64,000 bases of DNA, from contig CAMZKN010000111.1 in the NCBI GenBank assembly GCA_947311315.1, forward strand, positions 1 through 64,000, written 5' to 3'. The notes beneath the pieces are model-generated. The model saw only the letters and a list, made by a program, of their open reading frames with translations. It had not been told where the DNA came from and ran no database searches. Position 1 is the stretch's first letter; each line of letters opens with the position of its first letter. Shown here in pieces: positions 21,185-29,343 of this stretch. The position numbers and the translations under genes were made by a program. Origin of the DNA: an uncultured Desulfobulbaceae bacterium (GTDB taxonomy: Bacteria > Desulfobacterota > Desulfobulbia > Desulfobulbales > Desulfocapsaceae).

Positions 21185-22473
21185 TCTTTTTCCCCCACCG
21201 CCAACATTCTGCTCAAGAGCATATTTTTTGCTTCTTGCACCAGACGCTCAAGAACTCCTTTATTTTCAAGATCGACAGTTGAACCAAATCCGACCAGCTC
21301 AGATGGAATTTTTTTCTTAAGATCTGCAACGACAGTTTCAAGCCCAATTATTTCATCAGGGTCATCCGGCACAACAATTATCTCTTTGAGTAATTGCGCA
21401 AATGCATCGTCACCCGCCAGAACCTGATCCAGATCACGCTTACCGCTCATTGCATTATCCACCCGCTCTACCCACAAGTCGTCACCGGCGATCTCTGCAG
21501 CAACCATTCTGACTTCATCCTCAAATCGATCCGGATAGGCGGTCAGTTCATCAAAAAGTGTAGTCGCTCCCTGAAAACAGATGCGCATTGCCAATGGCAG
21601 ATCCCCAGCCAAAAGACGTTGTTTTTCAATCGCCATTCTTGTCCGTTCACGCAATTTCTGCATTGTTGAGACATCGCTCACATCCACTTGGCAAATATTC
21701 CAACGCAAAACATCCAGCTCATGTTCTTCGACAGTTTTTACCTCACCATCCTCAACGGTGACAATCACACAGCCCTTAGCCCCCGTCTCTCTAACGTGAC
21801 GCCCCTGAATACAACCGGGAAAAACCACCCAGGGATCCTTTGAGACAAATTCCCGTTTGTGAACATGGCCAAGCGCCCAATACTGATACCCTTTTGAGTG
21901 CAGATCACCCAGCGAACACGGTGCATAGCTGGCGTGACCGGCGCGACCATCAAGACTGGTGTGAAGAAGACCAATAGTAAACATATCTTTTTCTGCTGGC
22001 GGGAATCCGACGGCAAGGTTTTCATCGACATGCTGCCTGGCAAAACTCTGTCCGTGAATAACCACATCAAGTTCGTTCAACTGGATTGTTTGAACCTTTC
22101 GTGACGACAACATCTGCATATTTGCAGGACTGTCCAGAGCCTTTGTCATCCTGTTGGCAGCATCGTGGTTACCGGCAACAACAAAAACAGCAATACCATG
22201 CCTGTCCAGTCGCCCCATCTGTTTACCAAGAAAAATCCCGGTGGAGTAATCCTTCCAGTCCCCGTCATATAAGTCACCTGCAAGCAGGACAAATGCCACT
22301 TTTTCCGCAATGGCCAGATCCACAAGGTTCTCAAATGCCTTCCTGCACCCATTGCGTATGGTCTCAACCGGTGCTGATTCATAACGTGACAGGCCACGCA
22401 AGGGGCTATCCAGATGAATATCTGCTGCGTGCAGAAATGTAAACATTATGTCCCTCCCAACTCCAATTTCCAC
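21181..22473 (-). CDS. YhaO/SbcD-like metallophosphoesterase nuclease
   Basis: HAADIHLDSPL, AGDLYDGDW, GNHD motifs. Confidence 0.9.
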   Translation of the reverse strand: MEIGVGRDIMFTFLHAADIHLDSPLRGLSRYESAPVETIRNGCRKAFENLVDLAIAEKVAFVLLAGDLYDGDWKDYSTGIFLGKQMGRLDRHGIAVFVVAGNHDAANRMTKALDSPANMQMLSSRKVQTIQLNELDVVIHGQSFARQHVDENLAVGFPPAEKDMFTIGLLHTSLDGRAGHASYAPCSLGDLHSKGYQYWALGHVHKREFVSKDPWVVFPGCIQGRHVRETGAKGCVIVTVEDGEVKTVEEHELDVLRWNICQVDVSDVSTMQKLRERTRMAIEKQRLLAGDLPLAMRICFQGATTLFDELTAYPDRFEDEVRMVAAEIAGDDLWVERVDNAMSGKRDLDQVLAGDDAFAQLLKEIIVVPDDPDEIIGLETVVADLKKKIPSELVGFGSTVDLENKGVLERLVQEAKNMLLSRMLAVGEKE

Positions 22474-22584
22474 CTCTTATTGAAACACGGCTCTTTTTTC
22501 TTAGAAGAAAAAGAGTTACACTGCTGTTTAACACATGAAACATTTTCGTCCAGAATACAGTAAATTATAAAAGGAGTTTTAACA

Positions 22585-22773
22585 ATGCCATACGTAAATA
22601 TCCGAGTTGCAGGAACCCTGACAAAAGAACAAAAGCAAAATATGAGTAAAGGTGTCACCGAAGCAATTGCCAAGGCAGCAAATAAGCCACCCGAATCCAT
22701 TCTTATTATGATCGATGAACTTCCCCACGAAAATATTGCCAAAGCCGGGGATCTGCTGCAACCCCCGAAGTAA
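22585..22773 (+). CDS. 4-oxalocrotonate tautomerase family protein
   Basis: 62 aa, MPYVNIRVAGTLTKEQK with catalytic Pro after Met. Confidence 0.9.
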   Translation: MPYVNIRVAGTLTKEQKQNMSKGVTEAIAKAANKPPESILIMIDELPHENIAKAGDLLQPPK

Positions 22774-22776
22774 CTA

Positions 22777-22891
22777 GTGTCTAGACGAAAACCTGCAAGT
22801 TTTTTTCAAGTTCGAGGCGGGTGACAACTTTAACCACAGGAATACATAAATTCTTTTGAGGATTAAAATTTGAGCCCAACGAAGAAATTGG
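22777..22891. repeat. Truncated second copy of the MITE-like element
   Basis: Near-identical interior to 6306-6420, begins GTGTCTAGACGAAAACC; right inverted repeat not recognisable. Confidence 0.7.
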
Positions 22892-22969
22892 CATGGATAT
22901 CGCTGAGAGCCAAAAACTGATAGATATTCTCATTTGTGGTTGAGCGATTGCAAAATTCACAATCTGTAG

Positions 22970-23031
22970 CTGGCAACCTTCGACCCTGACCGACGCGGCC
23001 CACCGCGTACGGCAGGGGCGAAAGACGCCAG
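22970..23031. promoter_or_regulatory. Hairpin downstream of DGR VR1
   Basis: Inverted repeat ctggcaaccttcgaccctgaccgacgcgg / ccgcgtacggcaggggcgaaagacgccag, just past target-1 stop. Confidence 0.75.
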
Positions 23032-23052
23032 CTCCCCCTGCTTGAACCGGGC

Positions 23053-23856
23053 TCAATGACCTCGGGCCAGGCGAAAGCCAAGGGAGTTGTCGCGATCGCC
23101 GGGATGAAACCTGAAACGGATGGCGGAACGAACAATCCTGCCGTCGCCGCCCCAGGAGCCCCCACGGAGAACACGAAACTCACCTTTTTTAGGCCCCTGT
23201 GGGTCAATCACAGGATCTTTACCCAAATCTTCCTGCCACCAGTCCTGACACCATTCCAAGACATTGCCATGCATCTCATATAAACCCCAACTATTGCAGG
23301 GTAAGGTTTTTACCTCGACTGTCTGCCCTCGATACTCATCTTTTTTACCATCATTATATGGGCTTCTGCTATCGTAATTCACCTGCCCGGAAGTAATATT
23401 ATCACCAAAAGAGAAGGGAGTTGTTGTACCGGCCCGACAACCATATTCCCATTCCGCTTCTGTGGGCAAACGAACAGATAGCCCAGGCACAAGTATATTT
23501 ATTTTTTTAATAAACCGTTGTGCATCTTGCCAGCTCACCTTTTCAACCGGCCTTCTTTTGCCCATAAAACGGGCAGGATTCTCTGCCATAACCAGTTGCC
23601 AAAGCTCCTGGGTAACCGTGCTATCCGCCAGCCAGAAACCTTTGCGAAGGGTCACGTTATGCTGAGATTCTTTATCTTTATGACCCATCACAAATTCACC
23701 CGGTTCAAGCCAGCGAAAAGTCTGACGAACACCTGTAATGGTAAAAGACATCCAGAGGCCGTATTGATCTTCCCCCCAGTCCGAGGCCCAGGTTGCTGGA
23801 AATTCCGGTGGTGATAATGGGTTTCTATACATTGTCTCTTTATGTCCAACGGTCAA
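23053..23856 (-). CDS. DGR target protein 1: FGE-sulfatase (CLec-fold) domain protein with C-terminal VR1
   Basis: FGE motifs (RLPTEAEWEYGCRAGTTTPFSFGD, YEMHGNVLEWCQDWW, VLRGGSW...GFRLARG); 3' end homologous to TR. Confidence 0.92.
   Translation of the reverse strand: MTVGHKETMYRNPLSPPEFPATWASDWGEDQYGLWMSFTITGVRQTFRWLEPGEFVMGHKDKESQHNVTLRKGFWLADSTVTQELWQLVMAENPARFMGKRRPVEKVSWQDAQRFIKKINILVPGLSVRLPTEAEWEYGCRAGTTTPFSFGDNITSGQVNYDSRSPYNDGKKDEYRGQTVEVKTLPCNSWGLYEMHGNVLEWCQDWWQEDLGKDPVIDPQGPKKGEFRVLRGGSWGGDGRIVRSAIRFRFHPGDRDNSLGFRLARGH
23061..23184 (-). repeat. DGR variable region VR1
   Basis: 124 nt aligned to TR 23987-24110; hand count 16 differences, 15 at template (sense) adenines. Confidence 0.93.
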
Positions 23857-23986
23857 CCGGCAAGCCTTCCTGCGGAATCCACCGCACTACTAACATACCG
23901 GCGACCTTGCTTTTTGCCATGCGGGCTGTTCCCGCAGGGACAGGATAACGATCTGGTCATTTACACTTAATCCAAAGCGTATTGAG

Positions 23987-24110
23987 CTCGGGCCAGGCGA
24001 AAGCCAATGTTGTTGTTGCGATTGCCGGGATGATTCCTGTTACGGATGGCGGAACGAACATTCCTGCCGTCGTTGATCCAGGAGCCCCCACGGAGAACAC
24101 GATTCTCACC
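23987..24110 (-). repeat. DGR template repeat (TR)
   Basis: Immediately downstream of RT; AAY-rich (sense reads ...[30 protein letters not shown]); both VRs align without indels. Confidence 0.95.
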
Positions 24111-24176
24111 CTCTGATCTATTACCCGTCATTATTGTACAGGCAATTTCATTGGCTGCAACTATCAACCGCAATTT

Positions 24177-25187
24177 TTACGCATCAACAAGTGGAGGGTG
24201 TCGCCGCAGATTTCCCATGCGCCAATGAAGGCTTTCCGTACCAGTTGTTATGCCATGCACTGCACTATAAACACGTTGCAATTGCACCGAATCGATAATA
24301 TCCTGCTGAAAAAGCTCTTCCCAATATTGCCGCCTGGATTGATACCGCCTTTTTCGGCGACGACTCAAACGAATGGTTCCCCGCAGTATGCGAACGCCGC
24401 AATAACTGATACCCTGTTTACTCTGCTGAATTTGGATATTATTTTTTACCTGTAAGCGTTTTCGCTCCTGCAGGTACTCAGTCACATCTGATAATACCCT
24501 TTTGGCGGTGTGTCGACTCTCTGACCACCAGACAATATCATCCATATATCGAACAGAGGCCAAGACCCGTTTATCATCATCCAGAAAACGATCCAGTCCA
24601 TCGAGAAAATAGTTGGCAAAATATTGAGATGTCAAAGAACCGATGGGCAAACCTTTTCCAGGCGCATTTTCATAGCATCGCACAACACGTTCTAACTGGC
24701 TGATTAATCTTTTCCCTTTAAATCTACGCAGTAAGTCATTTACAAGAAGTTCGTGATTAATAGCCGCAAAATAGCCGTTAATATCAATTTTCACATACCA
24801 TGGAAAACGACGAACACAATCCTGTACCTTCAGTACAGCTCTATGCACTCCTTTACCTGGACGACAGGCATAAGTGGAGGGCGTCATTGCCTTTTCAAGC
24901 ACAGGCCCCGCCAAATTCATTAAAGCATGATGGAAAACCCGGTCTTCAAAACATGCTGCATGAATAAGCCGTCTCTTGGGATCAAAAATAAAAAAATTGT
25001 GAAAACGGCCATAGGGCAAATTTTCCGCCAGAATACCACAACTAAGGCTACAGAGAGAACCATCAAGATTTGCCATAAATTCAGAAACATTTTGACGATA
25101 TTTTTTCCCACGCGCAGCCTTATAAAAAGCCGTAACAAGATTCTTCCGTTCTGCGATATCTATAAGTTCAATCCGAGTTCTCTTCAT
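24177..25187 (-). CDS. DGR reverse transcriptase
   Basis: RT motifs KIDINGYFAAINHELL, GLPIGSLTSQYFANYFLDGLD (DGR-type), RYMDDIVWW (YxDD). Confidence 0.95.
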   Translation of the reverse strand: MKRTRIELIDIAERKNLVTAFYKAARGKKYRQNVSEFMANLDGSLCSLSCGILAENLPYGRFHNFFIFDPKRRLIHAACFEDRVFHHALMNLAGPVLEKAMTPSTYACRPGKGVHRAVLKVQDCVRRFPWYVKIDINGYFAAINHELLVNDLLRRFKGKRLISQLERVVRCYENAPGKGLPIGSLTSQYFANYFLDGLDRFLDDDKRVLASVRYMDDIVWWSESRHTAKRVLSDVTEYLQERKRLQVKNNIQIQQSKQGISYCGVRILRGTIRLSRRRKRRYQSRRQYWEELFQQDIIDSVQLQRVYSAVHGITTGTESLHWRMGNLRRHPPLVDA

Positions 25188-25650
25188 TTGCTTCCGTTGT
25201 CGAACAAATATCCCGCATCAAAGATAAAAACTGCGTTCCATATTTTTCTATCCGTGAACTACCAACACCTTTCAGCCCCTGCAGAGATGTCTTTGTTGTC
25301 AGACGACCTCGAACTATATCTGCCAACTGCTCATTGGTAAAGACTACATAGGGTGGCACACCCGCCCGCTCTGCCAACTCTTTACGCAGCTCCCTCAGTT
25401 TTACATAGCTGGCAAAATCATCTTCGCTGAGAATCTTACGATAGTCCACTTTGGCTTTAGGTCTTCCCCCTTTGCCAACAGGGCCTTCATGCTCCAGCCA
25501 CTCCACACAAAAAGTCCAATAACTGTTTTCGCCATTTTCTATACAACGTTTCTCAACACCCACAATTCTATGAGCATCGAGAAACGCATTGAGTTCGAAA
25601 CCTGCCTGTTGCGGGCTGTGTAAAGGCACGGTAAAAAAACTATATTTCAT
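25168..25650 (-). CDS. HRDC-domain DGR accessory protein
   Basis: C-terminal HRDC-like domain (LRELRKELAERAGVPPYVVFTNEQLADIVRGRLTTKTSLQGLKGVGSSRIEKYG); start of RT overlaps its end. Confidence 0.85.
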   Translation of the reverse strand: MKYSFFTVPLHSPQQAGFELNAFLDAHRIVGVEKRCIENGENSYWTFCVEWLEHEGPVGKGGRPKAKVDYRKILSEDDFASYVKLRELRKELAERAGVPPYVVFTNEQLADIVRGRLTTKTSLQGLKGVGSSRIEKYGTQFLSLMRDICSTTEANEENSD

Positions 25651-25689
25651 TTTATTTGCAACTCCAGATCACAAAAATAATTTCCATTC

Positions 25690-25755
25690 GGCTATCACCG
25701 TTTGCCCCTGTACGACGCGGCCCACCGCGTACGACAGGGACAAACGGCGACAGCC
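25690..25755. promoter_or_regulatory. Hairpin downstream of DGR VR2
   Basis: Inverted repeat ggctatcaccgtttgcccctgtacgacgcgg / ccgcgtacgacagggacaaacggcgacagcc. Confidence 0.8.
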
Positions 25756-25775
25756 GCCCCCAGCATGTACCGGGC

Positions 25776-28367
25776 TCAATGACCTCGGGCCAGGCGAAAG
25801 CCAAAGTAGTTGATGCGAAAGCCGGGAAGAAACCTGCCACGGATGGCGGAACGAACAAGCCCGCCGTCGTCGAACCAGGAGCCCCCACGGAGAACACGAA
25901 ACTCACCTTTTTTAGGCCCCTGTGGATCAATTACAGAATCTTTACCCAAATCTTCCTGCCACCAGTCCTGACACCATTCCAAGACATTACCATGCATCTC
26001 ATACAAACCCCAACTATTGCAGGGTAAGGTTTTTACCTCGACTGTCTGCTCTCGATACTCATCTTTTTTACCATCATTATATGGGCTTCTGCTATCGTAA
26101 TTCACCTGCCCGGAAGTAATATTATCACCAAAAGAAAAAGGTGTCGTAGTGCCTGCCCGACAGCCGTATTCCCATTCCGCCTCCGAGGGCAGACGAATAG
26201 ACAGTTCCGGCACAAGCTTATTTAATTTTTTGATAAACTGTTGGGCATCCTTCCAGCTTACATTTTCCACCGGCCTTTTCTTACTTTTAAAGCCACTGGG
26301 ATTCTTTCCCATAACCAGTTGCCAGAACTCCTGGGTCACCGTGCTATCCGCCAGCCAGAAGCCTTTACTAAGGTTTACCTTATGCTGTGTTTCATCACCA
26401 TATCGCTCAGACTCATCTTCAGGAGCCCCCATCATAAAACTGTTCGGTTCCAGCCAGCGAAACCGCTGCGTGATGCCTTTCACCTTTAAGTCGGCAAAAA
26501 GACCGTATTGATCCCTGCCAATGGAATCGGCCCAGACAGGTTTAGTAAATGTGGTAATCTCAATATGTTCCCTGTCTGTATAAATCTGCAAAGGCTGTTG
26601 AACTGGAAAAAACTCCAGACTCCCCTTGAGACTTCTCCATGGCTGATCCTTATACCTGTATAAAGATGGGATATAACTCGTATACACCAGGCAATTGGCC
26701 ACAAGAACCTGGTCTTGGGGACCTGCAATTTGACCATACTTGCAGAGTAAACTGTTCTGCTGCTGCAACAACCCAACAAAACCTTTAGACCGTACTGGAG
26801 TCAACCAACTGATTTTATCCGGATCACATCCTTTAGGCAATTTATCAGGAAACCCCTGTTCCAGCTCTTTTTTATAGGCAACAACAAAGGCAGTATGCAG
26901 CAGACCATCATCCTGGTGCCAGTCCGTCGGATCCTGATTATCTATAAAAAAGCGGAAAAATGAGCCTGCCAGGTCAGATTGGTCGGTTTCTCTGTGCCAG
27001 GCAGCATTCATGATTGTTTTAAGCTTCTGTTTTGCTTTTTCCGTAGACTGACCGGTAAGCGAGCCGGCAATTATTTGCTGGACAGCGAGAAAATCAGCCG
27101 GAAAACCTTTAAAATATCCGGTTACAATCTGCAGTACTTCTTTTTTCCATTGCTTATTTTTCCCCCTGAATATCTGCCTGAATGGCTCCAACTGATTCCG
27201 TCGCCAGGCAGCAAAAGAGCCGATCAGGGCAAAACTATCGGTCTCTTCCCATATCAGGGTTTCAAGAGCGGCGGAAGACTGAGGCAAGAACCGCATCCGC
27301 AACTTTCGCACCAGCCCCGGAGTAAAAAGCGACGTGCATGAAAGCATAACCTTGAGTTCTTTTAGCTCATTCGGTTGCGGCCCGAAAAGAACTTCCCGCC
27401 TGGCAGCGCCAATATGGCGGGAGAATGCAGCCCGACTATCCCAGGGCTGTAGAGCTGCCATGCGTTGCAGCTCTGGGGAATAATTTTGCATTGCAGCAGG
27501 AGAAAAGAGAAATATTTGAATTTTTTTGTGGTACAGTTTCTTTATAAACTCCACCCAGCCCTTACTGCCTTTGCCACCCTTTTTCAATATATCCAAATCC
27601 CCGAGAATCACGACACGCCCATGTTCAGCAGGCGATGAATAGACATCATCGCCTGCTGAATCATCAAGATACCATCCCTCCCACGGGCCGCCGGGAAAGT
27701 CGGTAAAACGTAGAATTTGTATCCGCTGGGAGCCGATCCGATCGCTCATTTTTTCCACAAGATGCATAAAATCAGCCCGAAAAGGAAAAAGATGGTCGGA
27801 AGTATCTACGATAATATGGATTTTTTCCGCCCAACGGTTTCGGTGCTTATGCAATCTTGACGGCATAGGACAACCCAGTGCAAGATTTTTGATAATTTTC
27901 CCCACATCAGGAAGGCTCGTTTTTCTGGCATGGGTTAGATCATTTATCAACATAGGCCAGAGATGCTTCATAGCAACAAGCTGCTCCGGGAGGACAGTTT
28001 GTATATGGGATTCGGGGACAGGTGGTGGCTCCGATGTGCCATTCAACAACCAGTCGGGACCGGATTGCTGCCCCCGGCCTGTCCGTTCTGTTCTTGCCGT
28101 CACTCGCCAGAAGGGCCAGGGCAGGTAGCTTTTGGAAGGAGGAAGTGATGATGGAGAGGACATTGTGGCTTTTGTCTGAAAAGCCTCTATTGTCATATCC
28201 CCGGAGACGCCAATTTCTTTCTGCCGAACTTCTTTTGTATCAACCTTCTCATACCCAAGCCAGTCAGCTACGGGATCAAGTAACTCATCTCCGCCATAAC
28301 GGTATGCCCTTACAAGACAATCAAGTCCCGCCTTCCCTCTGGAGGCATCAGGCCTAGTTACAACCAT
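25776..28367 (-). CDS. DGR target protein 2: vWA-like N-terminal region plus C-terminal FGE-sulfatase (CLec-fold) domain with VR2
   Basis: 863 aa; IIVDTSDHLFPF resembles a degenerate MIDAS; FGE motifs and VR at C-terminus; adjacent to MoxR ATPase. Confidence 0.85.
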   Translation of the reverse strand: MVVTRPDASRGKAGLDCLVRAYRYGGDELLDPVADWLGYEKVDTKEVRQKEIGVSGDMTIEAFQTKATMSSPSSLPPSKSYLPWPFWRVTARTERTGRGQQSGPDWLLNGTSEPPPVPESHIQTVLPEQLVAMKHLWPMLINDLTHARKTSLPDVGKIIKNLALGCPMPSRLHKHRNRWAEKIHIIVDTSDHLFPFRADFMHLVEKMSDRIGSQRIQILRFTDFPGGPWEGWYLDDSAGDDVYSSPAEHGRVVILGDLDILKKGGKGSKGWVEFIKKLYHKKIQIFLFSPAAMQNYSPELQRMAALQPWDSRAAFSRHIGAARREVLFGPQPNELKELKVMLSCTSLFTPGLVRKLRMRFLPQSSAALETLIWEETDSFALIGSFAAWRRNQLEPFRQIFRGKNKQWKKEVLQIVTGYFKGFPADFLAVQQIIAGSLTGQSTEKAKQKLKTIMNAAWHRETDQSDLAGSFFRFFIDNQDPTDWHQDDGLLHTAFVVAYKKELEQGFPDKLPKGCDPDKISWLTPVRSKGFVGLLQQQNSLLCKYGQIAGPQDQVLVANCLVYTSYIPSLYRYKDQPWRSLKGSLEFFPVQQPLQIYTDREHIEITTFTKPVWADSIGRDQYGLFADLKVKGITQRFRWLEPNSFMMGAPEDESERYGDETQHKVNLSKGFWLADSTVTQEFWQLVMGKNPSGFKSKKRPVENVSWKDAQQFIKKLNKLVPELSIRLPSEAEWEYGCRAGTTTPFSFGDNITSGQVNYDSRSPYNDGKKDEYREQTVEVKTLPCNSWGLYEMHGNVLEWCQDWWQEDLGKDSVIDPQGPKKGEFRVLRGGSWFDDGGLVRSAIRGRFLPGFRINYFGFRLARGH
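25784..25907 (-). repeat. DGR variable region VR2
   Basis: 124 nt aligned to TR; hand count 17 differences, all at template adenines. Confidence 0.95.
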
Positions 28368-28368
28368 A

Positions 28369-29328
28369 TCAACCTTTCTTTAACACAAATGGAGAGATCT
28401 TTTTAAGTATTTCACCCTGCTTCTTCTTCGGCGCTTGAGAAAGTGCATTAAGAAGATCGAGATATTCTGCAAGACCGGGCTGATAACGATTCAATTCCTG
28501 CGCCCGGTCTCGTTGCTGCCAAACCAGGCTTGCAGCCTTTGCATAGACAGTTTCATCAATATCCTCACCATAGTGCAGTTTCCCACGCTCAATCAGCCAC
28601 CCATCCCGTTTTTCTTCATTCGTTTCCAGTTTCAATTCCAGTTCCAGACAACGGCGCAGAAAAGGCAAGGGCAGATCTCGCTCTTCATTGGTGGTAATAA
28701 TAGTCAAAACGGGTTGAGAAACATGAATTTCCCGGCCAAGAAGAGGTACTTCAAAACAACGGTCGCCAAAGGTTTCAAGTAAACCGTTTGGCAGATCTGG
28801 ATCGGCCTTATCTATCTCATCAATCAGCAAAACACAACCATCACCGGGCTTCCAGTTTTTGGGACTTGATGGAGGTTTTAAAACGGACGCTACATTTTTT
28901 AATGTTTTTTCAGCTTCAGCCCAGTTAAATGCCCACCAGATCGGGCCGGGGCTTATATAATTCTCAATGGCGAGTCTTTGTGGCTCGCCACCGGAACTGT
29001 TCTCTGTGGTATGGCAATAAAGCTGGGCATCCGCCAGCCGCTGTACAGCATCAAAACGAAAATGCAGATCATCCAATTCGGTATTGCCCTGGATAACTTT
29101 TTTTACCAGAGGCCAATCCAGATGGGCCGCAATAGCAAAAGCCAGCTCACTTTTTCCGGTACCGGGATCACCGCGCAAAAGCAGAGGACGGCCATTGGCA
29201 TAGGCGGCCCAGAGTGCATTGCACATTTCCTTTTCAAAGATATAGGCGACTTCGAAACCAGCGGGACACTTTTTTTTAACTTTGAGTCCTTTGGGATGGA
29301 AATCATCTATTGTTAGTTTTTGTATCAT
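28369..29328 (-). CDS. MoxR-family AAA+ ATPase
   Basis: Walker A LLRGDPGTGKSELAFAIA, Walker B VLLIDEIDKADPDLPNGLLE. Confidence 0.92.
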   Translation of the reverse strand: MIQKLTIDDFHPKGLKVKKKCPAGFEVAYIFEKEMCNALWAAYANGRPLLLRGDPGTGKSELAFAIAAHLDWPLVKKVIQGNTELDDLHFRFDAVQRLADAQLYCHTTENSSGGEPQRLAIENYISPGPIWWAFNWAEAEKTLKNVASVLKPPSSPKNWKPGDGCVLLIDEIDKADPDLPNGLLETFGDRCFEVPLLGREIHVSQPVLTIITTNEERDLPLPFLRRCLELELKLETNEEKRDGWLIERGKLHYGEDIDETVYAKAASLVWQQRDRAQELNRYQPGLAEYLDLLNALSQAPKKKQGEILKKISPFVLKKG

Positions 29329-29343
29329 TTTATTGCCTGCCTG

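Noticed and set aside
23912-23945. Small gcgggctgttcccgc hairpin between TR and target 1, considered as TR-associated hairpin
   Set aside because: Unlike the VR hairpins in sequence, length and spacing; no T-run for a terminator. Left uninterpreted.
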